64,000 bases of DNA, taken from contig JAHEYP010000015.1 in the NCBI GenBank assembly GCA_023251535.1, positions 16,688 to 80,687 on the forward strand. The letters are read 5' to 3'. Below the pieces are notes generated by a model that worked only from the letters and a program-made list of their open reading frames with translations, did not search any database and had not been told where the DNA came from. The position numbers and the translations under genes were made by a program. Every line of letters starts with the position of its first letter. Positions within the stretch are counted from its first letter, which is position 1. This document shows, piece after piece, positions 9,533-18,539 of the stretch. The stretch comes from Bacteroidota bacterium. GTDB lineage: Bacteria; Bacteroidota; Bacteroidia; AKYH767-A; OLB10.

Positions 9533-12500
9533 TACTGATTGTTTGTTTTGTATTTTAAAAATTTACCAGGTTCGTTTGGATCAGGGATATACCATCCGGG
9601 ATTTCCTTGAGGATCTTTTCCTAATCTAGCACCGGGTACCGGAGGATTAATAAACTGATCGTCGGCTTCATGTGTAGCCGATGTTGAAGCAACAGATGTT
9701 TTTGCTGATCCATTAATATGATTACTCGTTGTAGATGTTGAGGTGCTATTGCCTGGAATTAATCCTAATGATATTAGTTCTGCAAAAGTCGACTTGAACG
9801 CTTCAATAATTTTTGTTACATCTTCATTCGTATGCGCTTCAGTTAGGAAGCAAGGGAATCCGTCGTACATATGAATTCCTTTTAATCTCATCAAAGGATA
9901 TATCAATTCAGCATTCGCGAATTCATGTTCATATTTAACTTTGAACAGTGATCCGAAGTGAGCAAGCTTCAACGGAACTCCTGATTCTTTGCAATATGCA
10001 TTTACTTCATTCGCTAGTCGTTCTGTTAGGTTGTTTAATTGTTGTTGCAAAGCAGGACCTTTGGCGATCATATGATCTAAGGATGCTTTTGCTGCCGCTA
10101 ATGCAAATGGATGTCGTACAAATGTTCCTGCAAAATAAGTTACTCCAATGTCAGGAGTTGAATCATTGCCAAATTCCCAATGACCACCGTCTAGGGCATC
10201 CATGTATTCTCTCTTACCTGCAATTACTCCAATAGGCATTCCTCCTCCAACAACTTTTCCGTAAGTTCCTAAGTCAGCTTTGATGCCGTAAAATTCTTGC
10301 GCTCCTCCTGGATAAGTTCTGAATCCTGTAATTACTTCATCGAAGATTAAGAGTATGCCTTTTTCAGTACATAATGTTCTTAATTTTTTAATGAATTCGG
10401 TTGGTTGAAAATCAGATCGTCTACTTTGTATAGGTTCTACAAGTATTGCTGCTAATTCGCCGCTTCTTTGTTTAAGTATTTCGAATGCTTCGTCGGTTCC
10501 ATAATCAACTACTAGCATGCTTTCTACTGCATTGTCAGGAACACCTGCAGAGGCAGGGAATGATTTTAATTTTTTTGTACCTCGAACAATCACTTCGTCA
10601 TTGATTCCATGATATGATCCGTTGAAGCAAGCAACTAATGTTTTTCCTGTAACGGTTCTGGCTATCCGCAAAGCGCCTAATACAGCTTCTGATCCAGTAT
10701 TGCAAAGCCCTGCTCGGTCAGATCCTGTCATCTTGCAAATTTTCTCTGCTACTTCTCCGGCTAAATTATGTTGCGGACCAATTTCATATCCCGCTTCCAT
10801 TTGTTTTTGAATGGCATCAACAATAAACTGCGGACTATGTCCAAACATGTTAGATCCAAATCCATTTAGAATGTCGATGTATTCGTTGCCATCAATGTCC
10901 CAAATTCTAGAACCTTTCGACTTGTTTACTACAGGTTGATAGGTGATCTCTTTTAAATGCGGTTTAAATCCAGTTACAACTCGAGGATCAGCTAAGTGAG
11001 CTCGATGTTGTTGTGTATATGCTTTCGATTTTTCTGTTTGCTTTACGTATCGTGCAATGAATTCTTTGAGCCATTTTTCTTGTTCAGGGGTAAATTGCTC
11101 CGTGCTTTTTTTCTCAATTCGAGCAATGGCACCAAATGGTTTTTTGATTTCAGTTAATTCTTCTTTGCTGATTGATGAATTTTTGTCGGCAATTGTTGGC
11201 TGAATTGCTTGAGCTGCCGGTTGCTGAAATTGCTGGCCGTTGCTCATATTCATGATTTGCTGCTGCATTAATTGCAATTGCTGCATCATTAATTGTTGCA
11301 TCGACATGTCTCCATTAGCTGCAGGCATTGCAGTCAAAATTGGTTGCGCTTGTGGTTGTGGCGACGAAGGTGCTGCTGCTTTTATTGCATCGGCCGGAAG
11401 CTGTTGATCGAGGAATTCACTAATTGCACCTATCGAAGATAGTTCTTCGTTAAGTTGACGGAACGTGATTTTTACTCCATACTTTCTGGTAAGTGATAAT
11501 GCCACCTGAGTAAGTAAAAGTGAATCTAAGCCCAGCTCAATAAAATTTGAATCGATCGGAGCATGTTGTAACTCCATTCCCGATGCATCTTCAAGCAGTG
11601 TGCGTAATTCATTTTGTAAATGAGGTTTGCGATCTGTTGTCATCGTTGTTTCTTGTTGTAAAGGCAAATTAATTTGTTGTAACGGTTGTGTGTTAAAATA
11701 TGATTGCATCATCATTGGTTGTTGCTGTTGAGGCGTTAACCAATAGGATGTTTTTTCAAATGAATATAATGGTCCTGCAACATGTTTTCTTTTTTCATAA
11801 ACATAAAATGCATTCCAATCAATTTCTATTCCTGTTAACCAAAGTTGTCCTACGGCTTGCAAAATATTATTCCATTCTGAATTGTTTTGATTGCTGTCGC
11901 CAAGCGATGATATCGCTTTTTGTGCACCCGGCTGCGTAGCTTGTTGTCTTGCTAATGTACTGGCAGTATTTCGTGGTCCACACTCGAGTAATACATAGGT
12001 TGGTTGCTCAGTCCATAGTTGCTTAACTGCATCTGCAAATTTTACGGTAGCACGTAAATGCCCCGACCAATACAATGGATCGCACGATTCTTTTTCAGTT
12101 AACCATTGTGTTGTTACTGTTGATACAATCGGAATTTGTGGAGTATTTAGTTTAATCTTCTTAACTACTTCGGTGAAAGGTTTCACTACAGGATCCATCA
12201 TTGGAGAATGGAATGCATGTGATGTATGAAGTAGTTTGCAAATGATTTCTTTTTCTTCTAATGATATTCTGATTTTCTCGATATCATTCTCAGGACCGGC
12301 AATCACGCATAACTGCGCACCATTGATAGCAGCTATTGAGCATGTATTTGGTAATTGTGATTCAATATCAGCTGCAGGCATTCGTACGCTCATCATGCTT
12401 CCTCCAGGTAAGTCTTGCATGAGCTTACCTCGAGTCGCAACAAGTGTCAATCCGTCTTCTAAGCTAAACACCCCGCTTAGTGTTGCTGCTACAAACTCGC

Positions 12501-15500
12501 CAATGCTATGACCAATCATTGCCGATGGTTTTATTCCCCAACTCATCCATAGTTTTGCCAGAGCATAGCCTGTCACAAATAGTGATGGTTGTGTATATCG
12601 AGTTTGTTTGATTAGTTCTGATGCATTAGCATCATTCTCGTCAGCAAAAAGAATCGTACGAATATCGAGACCCATCAAAGGATTTAAAATTGCAGCGCAG
12701 GCATCGACCGCTTCGCGATATACTAATTCGTCGTTGTAGAGTGTTTTTCCCATGCCCACATATTGAGAGCCTTGTCCCGGAAATAAGAATACAATTCCTC
12801 CCGGTGTCGCTTTCAGTTGTGCATTTCCTTGAAATAAATTCTTTACTGTTTCATTTTCTGATTTATTTCCCTTTTCTAATCCATCAATTACTTTAAAGTA
12901 TCTGAATGGCATTGCCGTTCTTCCTGTTTGAAGTGTATAAGAAAGATCTGCAAGTTCTTCAAGCGATTTTGAAGAATAACTTTTTTGTAGAAGTTCTTTG
13001 TTTCTGTCGAGTGCTGCTTGGCTTTTTGCAGAGATTGTCATCAACTGCTTCGGTCGAGATGATGATCCTTTTTCTGTAACTGGAGACTCTTCTAATATAA
13101 CGTGTGCATTTGTTCCACCCACTCCAAACGAACTTACTCCTGCGCGTAGTGGTAGGTTATTGTTTTTCCAAGGTTTTAATTCGGTGTTTACAAAAAACGG
13201 ACTCGATTTAAAATCGATGGCAGGATTGTTTTCATTGTAAAATAAATTCGGGACTAAAGTTTTATGATGTAAGCACAAAACTGTTTTAATGAATCCCGCA
13301 ACTCCTGCTGCTGATGTAAGATGTCCGAAGTTGGTTTTTACTGAACCTATCGCGCAGAATTGATTCTTGTCGGTTGAATATCTAAAAGCCTTAGTGAGAC
13401 CTTCTACTTCTATCGGATCACCTAACGGTGTCGCCGTACCGTGCGTTTCTATATAGCTGATGCTGTCGGCTTTTATTCCAGCTTTAGCTTGTGCTGCAGT
13501 AATAGCCGCAGATTGTCCTTCGATGCTTGGAGCAGTGAAGCTTCCTTTGAGCTTTCCGTCGTTGTTTAAGGCCGCACCTTTTACTGTTGCGTAAATTGTA
13601 TCGCCATCGGCAATGGCATCGCTTAAACGCTTTAAGATTACTGCGCCTACGCCATCGCTAAAGACTGTTCCTTTTGCTTCTTTGTCGAAGGCTCGTGTAT
13701 GTCCATCGTTCGAATAAATAGCACCTTCTTCGTAACGTTGTCCGCTGTTTACAGGACTAGTAATCGCTGCACCTCCAGCAAGAGCCATGTCGCAACTTTT
13801 ATTCCATAAACTCTCGCATGCTAATGTGATAGCTACTAAAGATGTTGAACAACCTGTGTGAATACTTAAAGCAGGACCGGTAAGATTAAATTCATATGCT
13901 ACACGAGTGGCGATATAATCTTTTTCATTCCAAGTCATATTTAAGAATGACCCTATACGATCAACTATTTCTTTATTGCTTAGAACATTATGTTGATAGT
14001 AAGTGTTATTGCCCATTCCTGCAAAAACACCTATTGGTTTTTTATAACGGTCAGGGCTATACCCTGAATGCTCTAATGCGTTCCATGCAACTTCTAAAAA
14101 CACACGCTGCTGTGGGTCTGCTGTTTTAGCGACATTGGGATTTAATCCAAAAAAGGCTGCATCAAAACAATCGGCATTTTCAATGATCCCTCTCGCTTTC
14201 ACATAAGATGGATCAATTCTTAGTTCAGCCGGTACTTCATTTAATTGTTCATCGGTGAAAAAAGTAATGCTCTCTTTTCCTTCGCAAAGATTTTTCCAGA
14301 ATTCTTCTATTGAATTCGCTCCGGGAAATTTAACTGCCATACCGATAACGGCTATATCATCATTTTTTCCTGATCCGGTGTCGTTTTTCTGACGATAAGC
14401 TTCCCATAAATTTTCACTTTCTTGTTGATCGGTAAGTGAGAACGCTAATGTGCGTATTGTTGGTGATTTGTATATTGCTGTAATGGACACTTGCATTCCG
14501 TATTGTTGTAATCGCGAAATACATTGTAAAGCCATTAATGAATTGCCTCCTAATTCAAAGAAGTTATCAAGTACTCCAATAGGTTGAATCATCAATAGCT
14601 CTTCCCAAATACTGCAAATATTTTGTTCAACTTCATTGCTTGGTGCTTGATAAGGAATTCCTAAGTCAGGGCGGCGCGTGTCGGGTGCAGGTAATGCTTT
14701 ACGATCTGTTTTGCCGCTTGGCGTACGCGGAAATGCATCCATACGAACAAATGCTCCCGGCATCATATAGTCGGGGAGATGTTTGTTTAAATGCTTTCGC
14801 AATTGCGGTACTGGAATATCATTATTGCTGATATAATATGCAACCAATGTTTTTCTTCCGGGAATATCTTCTCTTACAGCCGCTGCCGTTTGTTGAATCT
14901 CAGGATATGATGCTAGTGCACTTTCGATTTCACCCAACTCAATTCTATATCCGCGAACTTTAACTTGTCCGTCGATTCTTCCTAAGTACAATAGATTACC
15001 ATCGTCTTGTTTTCTTACTAAGTCGCCCGTTTTGTAAGCGCGTTTAGATGCATCAAATGGATGTTTAATAAATCGTTCGTTAGTAAGATCTGGATTGTTG
15101 ATATATCCATCGGCAAGGCAAGTGCCACTCACTAAAAGTTCACCTTCATTCGAAGGATTAAGTTGTTCGTCAACGATGATCAATTCTGTTTGATCGATGG
15201 CTGTTCCGATAGGAGGAAGTGCAACCCATTGCTCAACATCTTTTGGTAGTTGATAAGCCGTTACAACGTGCGTTTCTGTCGGGCCGTAATGATTATGAAG
15301 AGTGCAATTTGGATGTCGCTTGAAAAAGTTTTTAATCGCGGGAGTGATTTGCAATTGTTCTCCTGCAGTTATGATTTCTCGGATATGCGTTAACGTTATA
15401 TTCGTTTTGTCGGCATAATCCATTAGCTGTTGTAATGCAACAAAGGGTTGGAATAGTCTAGTGATTTTTTTCGACTCAATAACCTCTGCTAATAATTTAG

Positions 15501-16182
15501 GATTCAATCGTTCTTCATCGTTGATTAAGACAATTGTTCCTCCTGTGCTCCAAGTACTAAAAATTTCTTGGAACGAAACATCGAAGCTGATAGGAGAGAA
15601 TTGCAAAGTTGCATCACCTATTCCTGCAGTACTGTTTTTCGATTGCCAGTTTAATAAATTTACGAGAGCCGCATTCGACATGGTGACTCCTTTCGGTTTT
15701 CCTGTCGATCCTGATGTAAACAAAACATAAGCAGCTGTGTGTTTGGCTTCGTCTAGAGTAATTAAGTTTGATGATGAAGTACTTTTAGTTGTGACATCTA
15801 CAATACTGAAATTCCCCTTAGGAAGCGCCGATTTCATTGCCTGATTAGCAACCATGGTTTTTACATTAGCTGTATCGGCCATGTAGTTTAGTCGGTCTGC
15901 AGGATATTCAGGGTCAAATGGGACATAAGCGGCACCTGTTTTCAAGATGGCTAGTATAGCAACCATCAAATCGTACGAACGAGGCAAGCAAACGCCTACG
16001 CAGTCTCCTTGGCGGACACCGTTTTCAAAAAGCGTATTAGCGAAGCCGGAAGCATCGGAATTTAATTGGCTATAAGAAAATAGGCTGCTATCATTTACGG
16101 CGATAGCATCTGGATTATTTTGAGCAATATTTTCTACCCATTGATGGATAAATCGAAAACCGGTAACAGGTTGATTATTCAT
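9532..16182 (-). CDS. Hybrid NRPS-PKS: A-PCP-KS-AT-ACP-aminotransferase
   Basis: First synthetase (2216 residues). Adenylation domain: about 10-500 (LFTSGSTGKPKG, FDVSFQEIF, NHYGPTETHVV); pocket read as D-V-Q-F-I-A-H-V-V-K, which matches the published proline code. PCP Ser548 (LGGNSL). Ketosynthase: about 607-1035 with Cys778 in HTGCSTSL and His in ETHGTAT and NFGHLTS. Acyltransferase: Ser1226 in GHSIGEF, and HAFHSP near 1325, the malonyl-type motif. ACP Ser1554 (LGLDSL). A Met/Gln-rich linker (about 1600-1690) leads to a class III PLP aminotransferase (about 1700-2130) with FDEVITGF and Lys1976 in GKVVGGG. The tail PPVPGARLGKDP..W..PDP is the linker normally found between an aminotransferase and a C domain. 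No KR, DH or ER is present, so the beta-keto group should meet the aminotransferase directly. Confidence 0.95.
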   Translation of the reverse strand: MNNQPVTGFRFIHQWVENIAQNNPDAIAVNDSSLFSYSQLNSDASGFANTLFENGVRQGDCVGVCLPRSYDLMVAILAILKTGAAYVPFDPEYPADRLNYMADTANVKTMVANQAMKSALPKGNFSIVDVTTKSTSSSNLITLDEAKHTAAYVLFTSGSTGKPKGVTMSNAALVNLLNWQSKNSTAGIGDATLQFSPISFDVSFQEIFSTWSTGGTIVLINDEERLNPKLLAEVIESKKITRLFQPFVALQQLMDYADKTNITLTHIREIITAGEQLQITPAIKNFFKRHPNCTLHNHYGPTETHVVTAYQLPKDVEQWVALPPIGTAIDQTELIIVDEQLNPSNEGELLVSGTCLADGYINNPDLTNERFIKHPFDASKRAYKTGDLVRKQDDGNLLYLGRIDGQVKVRGYRIELGEIESALASYPEIQQTAAAVREDIPGRKTLVAYYISNNDIPVPQLRKHLNKHLPDYMMPGAFVRMDAFPRTPSGKTDRKALPAPDTRRPDLGIPYQAPSNEVEQNICSIWEELLMIQPIGVLDNFFELGGNSLMALQCISRLQQYGMQVSITAIYKSPTIRTLAFSLTDQQESENLWEAYRQKNDTGSGKNDDIAVIGMAVKFPGANSIEEFWKNLCEGKESITFFTDEQLNEVPAELRIDPSYVKARGIIENADCFDAAFFGLNPNVAKTADPQQRVFLEVAWNALEHSGYSPDRYKKPIGVFAGMGNNTYYQHNVLSNKEIVDRIGSFLNMTWNEKDYIATRVAYEFNLTGPALSIHTGCSTSLVAITLACESLWNKSCDMALAGGAAITSPVNSGQRYEEGAIYSNDGHTRAFDKEAKGTVFSDGVGAVILKRLSDAIADGDTIYATVKGAALNNDGKLKGSFTAPSIEGQSAAITAAQAKAGIKADSISYIETHGTATPLGDPIEVEGLTKAFRYSTDKNQFCAIGSVKTNFGHLTSAAGVAGFIKTVLCLHHKTLVPNLFYNENNPAIDFKSSPFFVNTELKPWKNNNLPLRAGVSSFGVGGTNAHVILEESPVTEKGSSSRPKQLMTISAKSQAALDRNKELLQKSYSSKSLEELADLSYTLQTGRTAMPFRYFKVIDGLEKGNKSENETVKNLFQGNAQLKATPGGIVFLFPGQGSQYVGMGKTLYNDELVYREAVDACAAILNPLMGLDIRTILFADENDANASELIKQTRYTQPSLFVTGYALAKLWMSWGIKPSAMIGHSIGEFVAATLSGVFSLEDGLTLVATRGKLMQDLPGGSMMSVRMPAADIESQLPNTCSIAAINGAQLCVIAGPENDIEKIRISLEEKEIICKLLHTSHAFHSPMMDPVVKPFTEVVKKIKLNTPQIPIVSTVTTQWLTEKESCDPLYWSGHLRATVKFADAVKQLWTEQPTYVLLECGPRNTASTLARQQATQPGAQKAISSLGDSNQNNSEWNNILQAVGQLWLTGIEIDWNAFYVYEKRKHVAGPLYSFEKTSYWLTPQQQQPMMMQSYFNTQPLQQINLPLQQETTMTTDRKPHLQNELRTLLEDASGMELQHAPIDSNFIELGLDSLLLTQVALSLTRKYGVKITFRQLNEELSSIGAISEFLDQQLPADAIKAAAPSSPQPQAQPILTAMPAANGDMSMQQLMMQQLQLMQQQIMNMSNGQQFQQPAAQAIQPTIADKNSSISKEELTEIKKPFGAIARIEKKSTEQFTPEQEKWLKEFIARYVKQTEKSKAYTQQHRAHLADPRVVTGFKPHLKEITYQPVVNKSKGSRIWDIDGNEYIDILNGFGSNMFGHSPQFIVDAIQKQMEAGYEIGPQHNLAGEVAEKICKMTGSDRAGLCNTGSEAVLGALRIARTVTGKTLVACFNGSYHGINDEVIVRGTKKLKSFPASAGVPDNAVESMLVVDYGTDEAFEILKQRSGELAAILVEPIQSRRSDFQPTEFIKKLRTLCTEKGILLIFDEVITGFRTYPGGAQEFYGIKADLGTYGKVVGGGMPIGVIAGKREYMDALDGGHWEFGNDSTPDIGVTYFAGTFVRHPFALAAAKASLDHMIAKGPALQQQLNNLTERLANEVNAYCKESGVPLKLAHFGSLFKVKYEHEFANAELIYPLMRLKGIHMYDGFPCFLTEAHTNEDVTKIIEAFKSTFAELISLGLIPGNSTSTSTTSNHINGSAKTSVASTSATHEADDQFINPPVPGARLGKDPQGNPGWYIPDPNEPGKFLKYKTNNQ

Positions 16183-16550
16183 TGATTAAACAGTAAAGTG
16201 GAATGGTACAGACTTATACGAAAAAGCAACCTTAAAGTTGCATGCCGACATAATGATTTGCCCAATAAAAAACTCTTCAATAAACAATGAAAGCGATTGA
16301 TAATCAATCGGTAAGTAAAGTAATAGGGATTTGTGGCGTGAAGAAACAACTTAGATTTATTCATAACCAATGAATTAGGTTTAGAATCCGAGGGGCATTA
16401 ACGAGGTAAATGTAAATAAAACTACTGTTTTTAAAGCGCTTGCTTTATGAAAGAATGAACAGGAGTAAAAGTGATTATGAGTGGTTATGCTGTTGACGAG
16501 AAAATCTGATAGAAGATATATTTTATTGGTTTTTAATGTTTTGCAATTAA
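16183..16550. other. Gene-free stretch upstream of the NRPS-PKS operon
   Basis: About 370 bases between the synthetase start and the efp terminator, presumably holding the operon promoter on the minus strand. I see no convincing TAnnTTTG element. The one distinct structure is the inverted repeat CGATTGAT-A-ATCAATCG at 16294-16310, about 115 bases upstream of the start codon, which could be an operator. A 63-codon minus-strand frame here has no recognisable features. Confidence 0.5.
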
Positions 16551-16579
16551 AAAAGCCGACACTTTTGATGTCGGCTTTT
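16551..16579 (-). terminator. Rho-independent terminator after efp
   Basis: A perfect 11-bp stem, AAAAGCCGACA with TGTCGGCTTTT, and a 7-base loop. Read on the minus strand it is followed by a run of T, 20 bases after the efp stop. It also insulates efp from the synthetase operon downstream. Confidence 0.88.
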
Positions 16580-16599
16580 AATAAGATAATTGAAAGTGT

Positions 16600-17160
16600 T
16601 TATTTCACACGCTCAACATACGATCCTGTACGGGTATCGATTTTAATTTTTTGACCTTCTTCAACGAATAATGGAACGTTTACGATTGCACCGTTTTCCA
16701 TTGTTGCCGGTTTAAGGGTGTTTGTTGCAGTATCACCTTTAAGGCCTGGTTCGCAATAAGTAATTACCATTTCTACGAAAGTAGGAGGCTCAGCAAGGAT
16801 AGGCATATCGCTTTCAAAAGAAACCTTAACTTCCATCCCTTCTTTGATAAATTTCAAAGAATCGCCAAAAAGTTCACCGGGAACAGAAACTTGTTCGAAA
16901 TTTTCCTGGTCCATGCAAACAAGGAAATCTCCATCTGCATAAAGGTATTCCATCATTTTGTATTCAACACGAGCAATTTCAACTTCTTCTCCTGAGCGGA
17001 AGCGGTTTTCAAGCAATTTGCCGGTTTTGATATTACGCATTTTACCTTGGTAAAACGCTCTTAAGTTTCCTGGTGTACGGTGTTGCCATTCAACGATAAC
17101 ACAAAGTTCACCATTATAACGAAGGACTGTTCCTACATGTACGTCGCCGGTTGTAGCCAT
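16600..17160 (-). CDS. efp: Translation elongation factor P
   Basis: tRNA-shaped protein that relieves ribosomes stalled at polyproline. The 186 residues cover the KOW-like domain I (MATTGDVHVGTVLRYNGELC; the tip loop has RTPGNLRAFYQGKMRN), two OB domains and the C-terminal signature region (GLKGDTATNTLKPATMENGA). The tip residue in EWQHRTPGN is within the usual loop but it is Arg, not Lys. It follows the rpsF-rpsR-rplI operon on the same strand after an 88-base spacer. Confidence 0.96.
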   Translation of the reverse strand: MATTGDVHVGTVLRYNGELCVIVEWQHRTPGNLRAFYQGKMRNIKTGKLLENRFRSGEEVEIARVEYKMMEYLYADGDFLVCMDQENFEQVSVPGELFGDSLKFIKEGMEVKVSFESDMPILAEPPTFVEMVITYCEPGLKGDTATNTLKPATMENGAIVNVPLFVEEGQKIKIDTRTGSYVERVK

Positions 17161-17202
17161 TTTTTTAAGGTATTAGTTAGCTTTCGCTTTTGTTCTTAAT
17201 GA

Positions 17203-17230
17203 AGAAGGCAGAGTGAAAACCCTGCCTTCT
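17203..17230 (-). terminator. Hairpin between rplI and efp
   Basis: AGAAGGCAG and CTGCCTTCT form a 9-bp stem with a 10-base loop, about 20 bases after the rplI stop. On the minus strand it lacks a continuous T-run, so it may be a partial terminator, an attenuator or a processing site letting some transcription reach efp. Confidence 0.5.
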
Positions 17231-17248
17231 AAGGAATTTATCGTGAAA

Positions 17249-17695
17249 TTATCCTTCAGCTACTTCGAAGTTTAATTTTGCACGGATATCTCTGTGAACG
17301 ATAACTTCAGCAGCGTATGATCCGGTTTTCTTAATGTGTTCTTCCGGCATTACAATGTGTTTTTTATCGATTTCATATCCCATTGATTTTAGTTTTTCAA
17401 CTAATTGCTGAGAAGTGATTGATCCGAATAATTTTCCGTTTTCACCCACTTTAGCACCAATGGTTAATGTTACGCTTTCAAGTTTCGCTACTAATGCATC
17501 AGCATCTTGACGTAACTTGTTAAGTTTATGTGCGCGTTGTTTAACTACTTCAGCGTGAATCTTCTTGTTAGAATCGTTTGCAATTACTGCAAATCCACGA
17601 GGAATCAAGTAGTTAAGGCCAAATCCGTTACGAACTTTTACGATATCGTCGGCGTAGCCCAGGTTTTTTATGTCTTGTTTAAGAATTACTTCCAT
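17249..17695 (-). CDS. rplI: 50S ribosomal protein L9
   Basis: Large-subunit protein with two globular domains joined by a long helix. Residues 1-50 carry MEVILKQDIKNLGYADDIVK and the RNA-binding NGFGLNYLIPRGFAV; the C-terminal domain begins near residue 80 (GKLFGSITSQQLVEKL). 148 residues is standard. Last gene of the rpsF-rpsR-rplI operon, 21 bases after rpsR. Confidence 0.96.
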   Translation of the reverse strand: MEVILKQDIKNLGYADDIVKVRNGFGLNYLIPRGFAVIANDSNKKIHAEVVKQRAHKLNKLRQDADALVAKLESVTLTIGAKVGENGKLFGSITSQQLVEKLKSMGYEIDKKHIVMPEEHIKKTGSYAAEVIVHRDIRAKLNFEVAEG

Positions 17696-17716
17696 GGTTA
17701 TTTGTCCTCCGTTCGC

Positions 17717-17992
17717 TTATTTGAATAAGTCAGCAACATAAGGCATTAATGCTAAGTGACGTGCACGTGCAATAGCTTGCCCAACTTTACGCTGATATTT
17801 TAATGATGTTCCTGTTAAACGACGTGGAAGAATTTTTCCTTGTTCGTTCACAAATTTCGTTAAGAAAGTAGCATCCTTGTAATCGATGTATTTGATACCA
17901 ATTTTCTTAAAACGACAGTATTTTTTCTTGTTAACCTCTACTGCCGGCGGGTTGAGGTAACGGATTTCTCCATTTACGTGTTGTGTTGCCAT
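17717..17992 (-). CDS. rpsR: 30S ribosomal protein S18
   Basis: Platform protein that pairs with S6. The 91 residues include [39 protein letters not shown] and the [14 protein letters not shown] end, all family hallmarks. It lies between rpsF and rplI with 15- and 21-base spacers, the conserved order in bacteria. Confidence 0.96.
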   Translation of the reverse strand: MATQHVNGEIRYLNPPAVEVNKKKYCRFKKIGIKYIDYKDATFLTKFVNEQGKILPRRLTGTSLKYQRKVGQAIARARHLALMPYVADLFK

Positions 17993-18007
17993 GTTCGGTT
18001 TCGAGTT

Positions 18008-18367
18008 TTAAGATACTGATTCTTCTTGTTTCTTTTGAGCTGCGTTTTTGCGCTTTCTCTCGTTGTACGCAACTGCGTGTTTGTCGAGTGCAATTGTTAG
18101 GAAACGCATGATTCGCTCATCCCTTTTATACTCGATTTCCATTTTAGCGATCAACGTTGGATCAGCTTGGAATTCGAATAAGAAGTAGAACCCTGTGTTC
18201 TTCTTCTGAATAGGGTAGGCCAGCTTGCGTAATCCCCAATTGTTCTCGTGAACAATTACGGCTCCGTTGTCGGAGAGGAATTTACGATACTTTGCAACCG
18301 CTTCGTCTACCTGCTCTTGTAAAAGAACCGGCGTAAGTACGATTACGGTTTCATACTGCTTGGTCAT
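18008..18367 (-). CDS. rpsF: 30S ribosomal protein S6
   Basis: First gene of the rpsF-rpsR-rplI operon. The 119-residue protein has the ferredoxin-like fold pattern ([40 protein letters not shown]) and an Ala/Lys/Glu tail. A good Bacteroidota promoter lies about 55 bases before the start. Confidence 0.95.
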   Translation of the reverse strand: MTKQYETVIVLTPVLLQEQVDEAVAKYRKFLSDNGAVIVHENNWGLRKLAYPIQKKNTGFYFLFEFQADPTLIAKMEIEYKRDERIMRFLTIALDKHAVAYNERKRKNAAQKKQEESVS

Positions 18368-18419
18368 TTTTTTTTGAATTTTGTTAATTGTTTTTCAATA
18401 CCCCGCTTTTACGGGAGCG

Positions 18420-18451
18420 CAAAGATAGTGAAAATGATATCAATTTCCCAA
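18420..18451 (-). promoter_or_regulatory. Promoter of rpsF-rpsR-rplI
   Basis: On the minus strand a -7 element TATCTTTG (18427-18420) matches the phylum's TAnnTTTG consensus, with TTG (18451-18449) 21 bases upstream. The transcript would begin near GCGCTCCCG. The same 12 bases TTTGCGCTCCCG also occur in the tRNA-Glu promoter in this window. Confidence 0.65.
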
Positions 18452-18515
18452 TAAAAAGTTGATTGGGAGTGACGCAACCGCTTTGATCGATAGTTTATCG
18501 GTATTTACTCGATTA

Positions 18516-18536
18516 AGATATTGATAATCAATATCT
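18516..18536. repeat. Inverted repeat, 10-bp arms
   Basis: AGATATTGAT-A-ATCAATATCT, a 10-bp palindrome around a single A, between the permease stop and the rpsF promoter. It lacks a T-run, so it is not a classic terminator. It shares the core ATTGATAATCAAT with the repeat at 16294-16310, and either could be a protein-binding site. Confidence 0.55.
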
Positions 18537-18539
18537 AAT

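Noticed and set aside
16179..16370. 63-codon minus-strand frame upstream of the NRPS-PKS gene
   Set aside because: No recognisable motif; it overlaps the palindrome and likely promoter region.
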